A stretch of DNA of 64,000 nucleotides, taken from positions 62,001 to 126,000 of the forward strand of contig NZ_FUYF01000003.1 of assembly GCF_900167555.1 (NCBI RefSeq), written 5' to 3'. Source of the DNA: Gemmiger formicilis (GTDB lineage: Bacteria > Bacillota > Clostridia > Oscillospirales > Ruminococcaceae). Below, one piece after another: positions 50,255-59,700 of this stretch (position 1 is its first letter; every line of letters begins with the position of its first letter). The notes below the pieces were generated by a model. It searched no databases and had not been told where the DNA came from. It was given only the letters and a program-made list of their open reading frames with translations. The position numbers and the translations under genes were made by a program.

Positions 50255-51106
50255 ATGGCAAAGAAACATTCCGCATTGCTCATGCGCACCTACGTCATTC
50301 TGGTGTTCTGCTTCATGTATCTGCCCATCGCGGTCATGATCGCGTTCAGCTTCAATGAGAGCAAATCCCGCTCAAATTTTACGGGCTTCACCCTCGGCTG
50401 GTACAAAAGCCTGTTCCACAACGAGATGATTTTGTCCGCGCTGGGTCTGAGCCTTGTGCTGGCGCTGGTGTCCAGCATTATCGCCACGGTGCTGGGCACG
50501 CTGGCGACTCTTGGCATCAACTCGATGTCCCGCAAAAGCCAGCTCATCATCAATAACATCAGCTATGTGCCCGTCGTCAACCCGGAGATCATCACCGGCG
50601 TCTCCCTGATGCTTCTTTTTGTCATGGCGCAGAACTTCGGCATCGGCGGCGAGAGCGGCGTCTTCGGCTGGCCGACACTGCTGATTGCGCACATCACCTT
50701 CAACATCCCGTATGTTATCTTTAATGTAGGCCCCAAGCTGCGCCAGCTCGATCCCAGCCTGTACAATGCGGCGCTGGATCTGGGCTGCACACCGCGCCAG
50801 GCTTTCACCAAAGTCATCATGCCGCAGCTGTCCCCGGCCATTTTGTCGGCATTCCTCATCTGCCTGACCTACTCTATTGATGACTTCATGATTTCCTACT
50901 TCAACTCCGGCACGATGCAGACGCTGCCTATCGCCATCTACTCGATGACCCGCAAGAAGGTCAGCCCCGAGATCAACGCGCTGTCTGCAGTCATGTTCTG
51001 CGTCATTCTGGCAATCATCCTGATTTCCAACGCCGCAGACTCCCGCGCCTACCGCCGCAACCAGAAGGCCATCCGCAAAGCCATGCTGGACGAAGGGAGG
51101 CGCTGA
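50255..51106 (+). CDS. potC: Spermidine/putrescine ABC permease PotC
   Basis: A 283-residue permease paired with PotB. Six helices and the EAA-like loop NAALDLGCTPRQAFTKVIMP are seen. It begins two bases after the potB stop with GGAGTGATGTG upstream. The C-terminus is basic (RAYRRNQKAIRKAML). Confidence 0.94.
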   Translation: MAKKHSALLMRTYVILVFCFMYLPIAVMIAFSFNESKSRSNFTGFTLGWYKSLFHNEMILSALGLSLVLALVSSIIATVLGTLATLGINSMSRKSQLIINNISYVPVVNPEIITGVSLMLLFVMAQNFGIGGESGVFGWPTLLIAHITFNIPYVIFNVGPKLRQLDPSLYNAALDLGCTPRQAFTKVIMPQLSPAILSAFLICLTYSIDDFMISYFNSGTMQTLPIAIYSMTRKKVSPEINALSAVMFCVILAIILISNAADSRAYRRNQKAIRKAMLDEGRR

Positions 51107-51108
51107 AG

Positions 51109-52350
51109 ATGAAGCTGAAAAAGTTTTCCGCTGCGGTGCTGGCTGCACTGACTGTCACCATGATGAGCGCTGCTCCGGTGCTGGCCGCCGATGACATCGA
51201 GGTCAACGAGGATATTTCCGTCTCCGGCGACTACGATTGGAAGCGCTTTGCCAACGACCATATCACGCTGAACGTCTACAACAACGGCCTGTACATCTCC
51301 GACGGCTCGGACGAGAGCATCAACGTTCTGTCCGCATTCGAGGAGCTGACCGGCATCAAGGTCAACTACACGACCTACGACTCCAACGAGAGCCTCTACG
51401 CCAAGCTGAAATCCGGCGGCGTATCCTATGACGTCATCTTCCCGTCGGATTACATGGTGGGCAAGATGGCCAAGGAGGGCATGCTGTCCGAGCTGAACAT
51501 GGACAACATTCCGAACTTTGCCGGCATCGGCGAAACGTATCTGGACCGCAGCTTCGACCCCGGCAACAAGTACAGCGTGCCCTACATGTGGGGCACAACG
51601 GGCCTGATCTACAACACGACGATGGTCGAGGAGCCGCCCACAAAATGGGCGGACATGTGGGATGTTGAGTACACAAACAATGTGCTGATGTTCAACAACT
51701 CCCGCGACGCTTACGCGATTGCGGCCAAGACGATCGGTCTGTCGATGAATCCGCAGTCCGTTGATGAGATCACCGCCATCACCGATGCGCTGAAGGCCCA
51801 AAAGAACATCGTGCAGGCCTACGTCATGGACGAGGTCTTTGACAAGATGGAGGGCGGCGAAGCCGCCATGGCACCCTACTATGCGGGCGATGCCATCACG
51901 ATGATCGACGAAAACCCCGACCTGGCTTTCGTCCATCCGGAGGAAGGTGTCAACTTCTTCATCGACAGCATGTGCATTCCGGCCAACGCCAAGCACCAGG
52001 AGGCCGCCGAAATGTTCATCAACTACCTGTGCGAGCCGGACGTCGGCCTGGCCAACGCGGACTTCATCGGCTATTCCACTCCCATCACCGCCGTGTGGGA
52101 GATGCTGGACGACGATTTGAAGTACAGCGAAATTGCCTACCCGAGCGCGGAGGTTCTGGACAAGGCGGAGGTCTTTGAGACCCTGCCCGACGACATCAAC
52201 GCCGCCATGGATGCCCAGTGGAGCGAGATGAAGAGCTACGAGGAGGGCGGCAGCGGCTGGATGGTCGTTGCCCTGCTGCTTCTGGCCATCGCTATCTCTG
52301 CGTTCAATATCTGGCGCAAGCTCCGCAAAAAATCCCGCGATAACTATTAA
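51109..52350 (+). CDS. potD: Spermidine/putrescine-binding protein with C-terminal membrane anchor
   Basis: A 413-residue extracellular binding protein. A signal peptide (LKKFSAAVLAALTVTMMSAA ending PVLA) has no lipobox Cys. The mature part is PotD-like (LNVYNNGLYIS, YDVIFPSDYMV, VPYMWGTTGLIYN, FIDSMCIPANAKH). The end carries a hydrophobic helix (GWMVVALLLLAIAISAFNIW) and a basic tail (RKLRKKSRD), so it is held to the membrane at its C-terminus and not by lipid. Confidence 0.93.
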   Translation: MKLKKFSAAVLAALTVTMMSAAPVLAADDIEVNEDISVSGDYDWKRFANDHITLNVYNNGLYISDGSDESINVLSAFEELTGIKVNYTTYDSNESLYAKLKSGGVSYDVIFPSDYMVGKMAKEGMLSELNMDNIPNFAGIGETYLDRSFDPGNKYSVPYMWGTTGLIYNTTMVEEPPTKWADMWDVEYTNNVLMFNNSRDAYAIAAKTIGLSMNPQSVDEITAITDALKAQKNIVQAYVMDEVFDKMEGGEAAMAPYYAGDAITMIDENPDLAFVHPEEGVNFFIDSMCIPANAKHQEAAEMFINYLCEPDVGLANADFIGYSTPITAVWEMLDDDLKYSEIAYPSAEVLDKAEVFETLPDDINAAMDAQWSEMKSYEEGGSGWMVVALLLLAIAISAFNIWRKLRKKSRDNY

Positions 52351-52359
52351 ACAGCTTCC

Positions 52360-52392
52360 GGCTGCACACCGTTTTGCGTGTGCAGCCTTTTT
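52360..52392 (+). terminator. potABCD terminator
   Basis: GGCTGCACAC and GTGTGCAGCC arms around CGTTTTGC, then TTTTT. Confidence 0.92.
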
Positions 52393-52402
52393 GTATGCCG
52401 CC

Positions 52403-52515
52403 CTGTAGGGGCCGGGCATGCCCGGCCCGCGGCTTGATGTCAGCGCCCCTTTATAGTTCGATTTGCAGGGGGTCCTGACCCCTCCGCGGGCCGATGCAAG
52501 CATCGGCCCCTACGG
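52403..52515. repeat. Palindromic intergenic repeat (REP-like)
   Basis: GTAGGGGCCGGGCATGCCC on the left and GCATCGGCCCCTACGG on the right are inverted copies (GTAGGGGCCG / CGGCCCCTAC), with GCGGGCCGATG and other GC-rich stems inside. No ORF. It fills most of the space between potD and the thioesterase gene. Confidence 0.7.
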
Positions 52516-52610
52516 CCAGTCCCAAAAGCCCCCGCCTTTGCATTTTTCCAACATTTGTGCTATACTCTCCTTGACAAATCAATTCAAAATCCATCAAGGA
52601 GGGCGTCCCT

Positions 52611-53354
52611 ATGCCCGAAAAACTCATAACCTACACCCAAAAATTCACCGTCTACCGCGCGGATGGCGACCATCTCGGCCATGCCAAGCTCGGGGCCCTG
52701 CTGCGCTATGCCCAGCAGATCGCCACGACCCACGCCGAGGCCGTGGGGCTGAACGACGCCCTTTACCGCGAGACCCACACCGCCTACGTACTGGCCAAGC
52801 TGGCCCTGCACGTCACACGGCTGCCCCGTGTGGACGAGGAGCTGACCCTTGTCACCCAGCCCGAGCGCTGCAAGCGCGCCGTCAACAAGCGCATCACCCA
52901 TTTTTACGATGCCGACGAGGCAGAGGTCGTCACAATGGACAGCCGCTGGGTGCTCATTGATACCGAAAAGCGGATGATCCTGCGCAAGCACCCGGAGCAG
53001 TTTGCCGACCAGTGGGCCGAGGATGTGCCCCTTGAGCTGCCGATGCGCCTGCCCCGCGTTGCGCCCGAGGACTGCGAGACGCTGGGCACGCAGACCGCTG
53101 CCTACTCCCGCTGCGACATGAACGGGCATCTCAACAACACCCGCTATGCCGACATTGTCTGCGATGCCGTACCGTGGCAGGTCTGGGACAGTGCGCAGAT
53201 TTCGGATTTCATCATCAGCTACCACCGCGAGGTGCCCCGCGGCGAGAGCTTCACCCTGCGCCGTGCCGCCCTTGCCGACAACGAGCTCTATTTTGACGGC
53301 GAGCGGGAGGGAAAATCCGCGTTTGAGGCGCTGCTGACCTTCAAATCCTTATAA
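52611..53354 (+). CDS. Acyl-ACP thioesterase
   Basis: A 247-residue double hot-dog protein of the FatA/FatB family. The first half starts TYTQKFTVYRADGDHLGHAK and has the YVLAKLALHV strand. The second half carries the catalytic-type NGHLNNTRYADIVCDAV, and a Cys/Glu region follows. It releases fatty acids from ACP. AAGGAGGGCGTCCCT precedes its ATG. No fatty-acid genes are adjacent. Confidence 0.92.
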   Translation: MPEKLITYTQKFTVYRADGDHLGHAKLGALLRYAQQIATTHAEAVGLNDALYRETHTAYVLAKLALHVTRLPRVDEELTLVTQPERCKRAVNKRITHFYDADEAEVVTMDSRWVLIDTEKRMILRKHPEQFADQWAEDVPLELPMRLPRVAPEDCETLGTQTAAYSRCDMNGHLNNTRYADIVCDAVPWQVWDSAQISDFIISYHREVPRGESFTLRRAALADNELYFDGEREGKSAFEALLTFKSL

Positions 53355-53410
53355 TTCCTACATAAACCCCTGTTACACTGTTTACAGCAACAATGAAAGG
53401 GGTTATTATT

Positions 53411-54271
53411 ATGACAAAGCAAAAATTCGGTCTGACCGGCACAGCGCTCAAAACCATTGCGCTCGTCCTCATGGTGATGGACCACATTCACTACTTTTTT
53501 GAATTTACGGGCGTTGTGCCGGAATGGTTCAGTATGCTGGCGCGGCTGTCTGCACCGCTGTTTTTGTTCTGCACTGTGGAGGGCTTCGCCCACACCCATG
53601 ACCGCAGGCGCTACTTTCTGCGCATCTGGGCCATCGGTACTGCGATGGGCACGGTGGAATTTTTCATGATCTATACAGGGGCCTTCCGCCGCGGGGACGG
53701 CTTCTACCCGCTGAATGCCATTTTTCAGGATCTGATGCTGCTCTGCATCATCTGGCAGGGCATCGACTGGCTGCGTCAGCGCCGGTTTGTACGGGGCGCA
53801 CTGGCTGCTGCCATGCCGATTGTATGGCCGTTTTGCATCGTAGCGCTGCTGATGCTTTTTCCCAAAATTCAGGACGCACCGATCGGCTCTGCCGTGCTGG
53901 CGTGGGTCATCACCGCGCCGCTGCCTTTGTGGACATCCATCACCGACGGCGGCTGGTCTTTTCTGGCCGGGGGCGTTGTGTTGTATGCACTGTACGGCCA
54001 CAAGCGCCTGCGGCTGGTCGTTTGGGCGGCTATGACCTTCCTGTGTGATTTTGTTCTGGTCTTTCTGCAGGTTCGCGGTCTGCCGGATTTTGCCTTTTCC
54101 CAGATGTTCACAGCCAACTATGAGTGGCTCGGCGTCTTTGCCGTTATCGGCATGGCGCTGTACAACGGCCAGCGCGGCAGCGGCCACAAGCAGCTGTTCT
54201 ACTGGTTCTACCCGGCACATGTCTATCTGCTTTACGGCGCATCCTGTCTTGTTTACAGCTTACTGCAATAA
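53411..54271 (+). CDS. TraX-family membrane protein
   Basis: A 286-residue integral membrane protein with about eight hydrophobic segments. The N-terminal LKTIALVLMVMDHIHYFF and MLARLSAPLFLFCTVEGFAHT are the TraX family hallmarks. TraX acetylates pilin in F plasmids, but chromosomal Firmicutes copies are of unknown function and belong to the acyltransferase-3-like fold. AAAGGGG lies nine bases before ATG 53411. Two-component genes follow 11 bases later, so they may form one operon. Confidence 0.87.
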   Translation: MTKQKFGLTGTALKTIALVLMVMDHIHYFFEFTGVVPEWFSMLARLSAPLFLFCTVEGFAHTHDRRRYFLRIWAIGTAMGTVEFFMIYTGAFRRGDGFYPLNAIFQDLMLLCIIWQGIDWLRQRRFVRGALAAAMPIVWPFCIVALLMLFPKIQDAPIGSAVLAWVITAPLPLWTSITDGGWSFLAGGVVLYALYGHKRLRLVVWAAMTFLCDFVLVFLQVRGLPDFAFSQMFTANYEWLGVFAVIGMALYNGQRGSGHKQLFYWFYPAHVYLLYGASCLVYSLLQ

Positions 54272-54282
54272 AAGGGGCTATT

Positions 54283-54954
54283 ATGGCACACATTCTGGCA
54301 GTTGACGACGACCACGACCTCTGCGCACTGCTGAAAACCGCGCTGGAGCGCGACGGCCACACCGTAGAAACGCGCACCTCCGGCACACAGCTGACCGATA
54401 CGCTCTGCCGCTGGGCAGACTGCATCCTGCTGGATGTGATGATGCCCGGTGAGGACGGCTTTGCCGTCTGCCGCCGCATCCGCACCGAGACGGACGCGCC
54501 GATCCTGTTTCTGACAGCCCGCACCGATGAACCGTCAGTGCTGACCGGTCTCGGTCTTGGTGCGGACGATTACCTGACCAAGCCGTTCCGCGTGGCCGAG
54601 CTGCGTGCCCGGGTCGCCGCCCACCTGCGGCGGCAGAACCGCGCACCCTCCCATAAAATCACCCGCGGCGGGGTGACGCTGGACCTTTCTGCCAAAGAAG
54701 CCAGCGTTGGCAGCACGCCTTTACACCTGACAAAATCTGAGTACGCCATCTGTGAGCTGCTGGCCCTCCATGCAGGGCAGACCTTTTCCAAAGAACAAAT
54801 CTATGAAGCCGTGTTCGGTTATGACGGTACAGCGGATGACACGGCCATCACCCAGCACATTAAAAACATTCGTGCCAAGCTGCGCGCAGTCGGGGCAGGG
54901 GAGGTGCTGCAAACGATATGGGGAGTAGGCTACCAATGGCAAAACGAAAGCTGA
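54283..54954 (+). CDS. Response regulator (OmpR/PhoB type)
   Basis: A 223-residue regulator: receiver domain with acidic DDDHD, phospho-Asp in CILLDVMMPGEDG, Thr in FLTARTD and Lys in DDYLTKPF; then a winged-helix C-terminus (LHLTKSEYAICELLALHAGQ, GTADDTAITQHIKNIRAKLR, GVGYQW). ATG at 54283 follows AAAAGGGG; the frame is open far upstream inside the TraX gene but has no ribosome site there. It overlaps the kinase gene. Confidence 0.95.
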   Translation: MAHILAVDDDHDLCALLKTALERDGHTVETRTSGTQLTDTLCRWADCILLDVMMPGEDGFAVCRRIRTETDAPILFLTARTDEPSVLTGLGLGADDYLTKPFRVAELRARVAAHLRRQNRAPSHKITRGGVTLDLSAKEASVGSTPLHLTKSEYAICELLALHAGQTFSKEQIYEAVFGYDGTADDTAITQHIKNIRAKLRAVGAGEVLQTIWGVGYQWQNES

Positions 54955-56300
54955 CCAGTCTGCGCACCGTGCTGCTGCGGTATCTTCTTCTGTGCGGCGG
55001 CGGGTGTGCGCTGATTCTGGTACTCTGGTGGGTCATTTTTATGCAGCTGATAAACATCGGTTTTCTGCTGCCTGCCGTGGCGTCCGCCCAGGCCTGTGCC
55101 GAGGCCCGGGAGGCCGTAGCCGCCGTGACCGCAGAAACATTTGATTCCAACCAAATCAGTGACCTGTGCCGCTGGGCTGTGGTGCAGAATGACACAGTCT
55201 TGCAGACCAACATGACCGCCCGTCAGCTGAAAATTGCCCTCAACGCCTTTCACGGCGGCAGCGGCAATCTGGGGTATACGCAGTACCAGTACGATGTCAA
55301 AATGGCTGACGGAAGCTTTTGCCTTTTGCAGTACGACTATGCTACGCCCTACGCCGACCCGGCCCTGCGGGACACGCTGCCGGATTTCCAGACCTGCTAT
55401 TTTGTGCTTCTGGCGGCGCTCATCCTCGTTTGGCTGGGCTGGCAGACCCACTGCACCGTGCGGGTCTTTGCCGCCGAGACTGCCCGTCTGCACCGCGCGG
55501 TGGACGCCATCGCTGCGCAGCAGCCCGAGCACATTGACGCAGACGGCGCACGTCTGCGAGAGTTTTCCGCCACGCTGCAGGCCATGCAGACGATGGGCCG
55601 GGAGCTGACCGACAGCCTGCAAAGCCAATGGCGGATGGAGCAGCAGCGCGCCGAGCAGATTGCCGCGCTGACGCATGACTTGAAAACGCCGCTGTCCATC
55701 ATTCAGGGCAACGCAGACCTGCTGGCCGAGGATGCTCTGTCCGCCGACCAGCAGACACAGGTCGAAGCCATCCTGCGTGGCACGGACCGTGCCCAGCAAT
55801 ATCTGGCCGCCCTGCGCACCGCCTGTGCACCGTCCGCCGCAGGGGAAACCTTTCCCAGTCACACCCTTGTCAGTGAATTGGCGGAAACAGCCCGCGCCCT
55901 CTGCGCACCTGCCGGGGTGCAGCTTATACTGAACGAGCAGTGGCAGGGGACACTGTGCGCGGCACAGTGCGACCTGCTCCGGGCTGCCGAAAACCTGCTG
56001 GACAACGCCGTGCGCTATACGCCCCGCGGCGGCACTGTCACACTGTTGGTTACAAAAGAAAAACAGGATTTCATCCTGCGTGTGACCGATACCGGCCCCG
56101 GCTTCACTGCCGAGGCTCTCGCCAGAGCGGGGGAGTTGCTTTATACAGAAGCTGCCCGCAGTGACACAGCCCACCAGGGCTTTGGGCTGTATTTTGCACG
56201 CAGGGTCGCGCTTTCACACAGCGGCACGCTGCGCCTGTCCAACACGCCCGGCGGCTGTGCGGAGCTGCGCCTGCCAATTTGTGAACAAATTGAAAAATGA
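54936..56300 (+). CDS. Sensor histidine kinase
   Basis: A 454-residue kinase. Two transmembrane helices (about 15-40 and 155-175) enclose an extracellular sensor of about 110 residues. The dimerisation helix holds the phospho-His in IAALTHDLKTPLSI; the ATPase domain has NLLDNAVRYTPRGG (N box), TDTGPGF (G1) and GFGLYFARRVA (G2). The ATG at 54936 overlaps the regulator; another ATG at 54918 is possible. The signal sensed is unknown. Confidence 0.94.
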   Translation: MAKRKLTSLRTVLLRYLLLCGGGCALILVLWWVIFMQLINIGFLLPAVASAQACAEAREAVAAVTAETFDSNQISDLCRWAVVQNDTVLQTNMTARQLKIALNAFHGGSGNLGYTQYQYDVKMADGSFCLLQYDYATPYADPALRDTLPDFQTCYFVLLAALILVWLGWQTHCTVRVFAAETARLHRAVDAIAAQQPEHIDADGARLREFSATLQAMQTMGRELTDSLQSQWRMEQQRAEQIAALTHDLKTPLSIIQGNADLLAEDALSADQQTQVEAILRGTDRAQQYLAALRTACAPSAAGETFPSHTLVSELAETARALCAPAGVQLILNEQWQGTLCAAQCDLLRAAENLLDNAVRYTPRGGTVTLLVTKEKQDFILRVTDTGPGFTAEALARAGELLYTEAARSDTAHQGFGLYFARRVALSHSGTLRLSNTPGGCAELRLPICEQIEK

Positions 56301-56321
56301 CAAAAGATTTACAATTTGCTA

Positions 56322-56350
56322 TTGACATTTGGTGACAAAACAGTTACAAT
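56322..56350 (+). promoter_or_regulatory. Strong promoter of the candidate small RNA
   Basis: TTGACA (56322-56327), exactly 17 bases, TACAAT (56345-56350), immediately after the kinase gene. Confidence 0.75.
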
Positions 56351-56356
56351 TTAGTT

Positions 56357-56466
56357 GCAAGCTAAATGAACCCCAAGTCAAATAGCTTTATCACATTTTC
56401 ATGTGTTCTTCTCCTCCTTTCTTGTAAATCCCCGCCCATCCCTCAGGGCGGGGATTTATTTTTTTG
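56357..56466 (+). ncRNA. Candidate small RNA with anti-Shine-Dalgarno-like tract
   Basis: Promoter at 56322-56350 and a strong terminator (AAATCCCCGCCC / GGGCGGGGATTT, then ATTTTTTT) define an RNA of about 110 bases. The single-stranded part before the terminator contains TTCTCCTCCTTTCTTG. Its CCTCCTTTCT (56413-56422) is identical to the anti-Shine-Dalgarno tail of bacterial 16S rRNA, so it can pair with ribosome sites of many mRNAs. The ORF that would begin at 56368 runs through the terminator and is not credible. The layout is like C-rich sRNAs of Firmicutes (RsaE type), though no named family was recognised. Confidence 0.6.
56426..56466 (+). terminator. Terminator of the candidate small RNA
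   Basis: Twelve-bp stem AAATCCCCGCCC / GGGCGGGGATTT with loop ATCCCTCA, then ATTTTTTT. Confidence 0.93.
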
Positions 56467-56573
56467 TAATCCGGCACCGCGGGCATTTTTCTTTACAATC
56501 CCCGGAAATCGTGCTAAAATAAAAGTCGTATGTCCTTACCGTTCTGTACCTGTACAGACTACTTATATATAAA

Positions 56574-56745
56574 GGCAATATCGCATAATTCTAAGCGCCG
56601 ATACGGCGAGCGAGGTGCGGCAGCTGCTAAGCCAAAAGCGCAGATAATACTTTGTGTATTATCGAGCATTTTGGCAACGCAGGTGCCGTGCCGCAGCCGC
56701 CGGAGCGGTGCTTAAGCCGTAAGGCGGGAATTATGCGGTATTGCC
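56574..56745. repeat. 172-bp MITE-like element, copy 2
   Basis: The inverted counterpart of 39188-39359, same length and about six mismatches. TAAA occurs directly on both sides, a possible 4-bp target duplication. It lies between the candidate sRNA and ftsK. It carries no transposase and must be mobilised in trans, if it is still mobile. Confidence 0.9.
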
Positions 56746-56787
56746 TAAAGAAGCGTTCAGAGAAATAAGAGAGGGAAACACTGTAAC

Positions 56788-59700
56788 ATGGCACAATCTC
56801 GTTCCGGTAAAAAATCAACAAAGAGCTCCTCCGGCAAAAAGAGCACCGCCTCCTCCCGGGGCACGGGCCGCAGCAGCACCGGGCGCTCCGCATCTGCGCG
56901 CAGCAGTGCGGCCTCCCGCAGCCGTCAGCCGTCCCGCCGTGCCCAGCGCCGCGCCGAGACCCCGAACCTGGCCCGCAGCATCCTGCTGGTGGGGCTGGGT
57001 CTGCTTTGCGTTGCGCTCGTGCTTGTGCCCGGGCAGAATCTTTGGCGCACGCTGCGCAGCTGGTACTTTGGCGTTTTCGGTATCACGACCTATCTGGTCG
57101 GACCGTTCCTGCTGTACCTGGCCTACCTGCTGGCCACCGGCTACCGCGTCGCACTGTTTGCGGGCAAGGTATCGCTGATGGGCGTGCTCTGCGCCAGCGT
57201 GCCAGTCATCTTCTCCAAGCTCAATATTGAGAACCTCAAGGTCGGGGAGATCGTCAAGATGCTCTTTACCCGCGGCGGCACCTACTTCTGGGAGGGCGGC
57301 GTCCTCGGTGCGCCCATCGGTGCCACGCTGCTGGCGCTGTTCGGGCGTCCTGCCTCCAACATTATCATGCTGCTCATCTTCCTGCTGGGGCTGATGTTCT
57401 TCTTTGCCATCACCCCCGCGGACGTCGTTCTGTTTGTAGACGGCCAGTACAAGATCCTGCAGGCCAAGCGCGAGGAGCGCGCCGCAGCCGAGCACGCCTA
57501 CGACACCCGCCTGTTTGACCAGGAGCCCGAGGAGGAGAGCGTCGAGAATCTGACCGGTGCGCTGCCGGACAGCAGCCGCCCGCACCATCCGGTTTACGAC
57601 GTCATCGCGGACACGAGCCGTTTCCCGAAGCAGACCCCGCCCGCCCCGCAGCGGCAGGCCGCCTACACGCCCCCCGTGACACCTGCTGTGCCCGAGGCAC
57701 CGTTTGCCGCCAAGCCCGCCGCCCAGACCCATGCGTCGTTTGACGTGGATCTTGGCCCCAGTGCAGGGGAAAATGCCCGCCAAAAGGCCGTCAGCGATGA
57801 CCCACTGAAGCCGGTCAGCATCGGCCCGGGCGGCACGTTCGGCATGGATCCGCTGTCCAACCGGGCCAACAGCACACTGCGCCACACCCAGCCCCAGCCT
57901 GCTCCCGCACCGAAGGAGGATTTTGAGCTGCAATTGCAGCCTGCCTCAGAGCCTGCCGCGCCGGTGTACAGCACCCCGCTGACCCCGGTCACGCCCGCGC
58001 CCGCCGCACAGGCGTCCACCGCGCCGCAGGACGAGCTGGATGCGCTCATCAACCGCGCTGTCAGCGGCCACGCGCCTTACTATACGCCGCAGGAGGTCAG
58101 TGCCGAGACGACGCTGGACCTGCCGCAGCCTACCGAGTTTGAGACCCCGCTGACGCCTGTCCCGCAGGAACCCAAATTTGACACGCCTCTCATTCCCGTG
58201 GATGACGAGCCCGAGCCGATCCCTGTCGAGCTGCCGCAGCTGGATATGACAGGCCGTGTGCAGGGCGATACAATGGTCCTTTCTCCGGCTGATCTTGCTG
58301 CACAGATGGCCGCAGACGCTGCGCCCCTGGGTACGCCCGCCCCCGCAGCTGTGCCCGCCGCACCGGAGGCCCCCGCTGTTTCCGCACCGATCCCGACACT
58401 GGGCGGCAGCTTCAGCGATACCGGCAGTGCGGTCAGCGCTGCCTGGCAGTCCGGGCGCTCTGTCTCCGAAATGCTGGATGATATGCTGGCCGAGACACCC
58501 GCTGCCCCTGCCCAGCCTGTTGTCGAGGCTCCGGCCCCGGCAGCACCCCCACAGCCGTACCAGTCTGCTCCTGCCATGACCCGCCCTGCGGCGGAGACGA
58601 CCCAGAGCAGCTTCACTGTGCCCCGGCAGGGGGAGGCTGCCCGCGTGCAGGTCAGCACCGCTGTCGGCAACTCTGCCGGTGCGCCCATCCATACGCCGCC
58701 CTGTGCGGCCAAGGCCGACCCCAACGCCATGCGTCTGCCCACCTCGGAGGAGCAGCCGCCGGAGCCCTACTGCTATCCGTCGCTGAATCTCTTTAACGCC
58801 ACGCGCCCCGACGACGAGGCCGGGGCCGCCCGCGAAATGAAGAAAAACGCGGACATTCTGGTCAACACGCTGGACAGCTTCGGCGTCAAGACGACGATGC
58901 TCGACATCTGCCGCGGCCCGTCCGTCACCCGGTATGAGCTGCAGCCCCAGGCCGGTATCAAGGTCAGCCGCATCACAAGCCTGGCCGACGACATCGCCCT
59001 GAACCTGGCCACCGCGGGTGTGCGCATTGAAGCGCCCATCCCCGGCAAGCCCGCCGTCGGCATCGAGGTCCCGAACAAGATCCGCTCCACCGTCAACATC
59101 CGCGCAGTCTTTGAATCCCAGAATTATATCAACATGCGCAGCCCGCTGACGATGGCCCTCGGCAAGGACATTGCCGGTACGGCGCAGGTCGCGGATCTCT
59201 GCAAGATGCCCCACCTGCTGATTGCCGGTTCCACCGGCAGCGGTAAATCCGTCTGCGTCAACTCCATTATCATCAGCTTCCTGTTCCGCTCCGGCCCCGA
59301 GGATGTCAAGCTCATTCTGATTGACCCGAAGGTCGTCGAGCTGGCCGAGTACAACGGCATTCCGCACCTGCTGATGCCCGTCGTCACCGAGCCGCGCAAG
59401 GCTGCCGGTGCGCTGGGTGCCAGCGTGGCCGAGATGGAGCGCCGCTACAAGCTCTTTGCCGAGAACAACGTCCGCGAGATCAAGGCCTACAACAAGCTGG
59501 CCGCCCAGACCGGCATGGAGCACCTTCCCTATATCGCCATCGTCATTGACGAGTTGGCTGACCTGATGATGGTCGCGGGCAAGGAGGTCGAGGACTATAT
59601 CTGCCGCATCGCGCAGAAGGCCCGCGCCGCCGGCATCCACCTGATCGTTGCGACCCAGCGCCCCAGCGTGGACGTCATCACCGGCCTTATCAAGGCCAAC

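Noticed and set aside
56366-56572. ORF of 68 codons inside the candidate small RNA
   Set aside because: It has no ribosome site and reads straight through a strong terminator stem.
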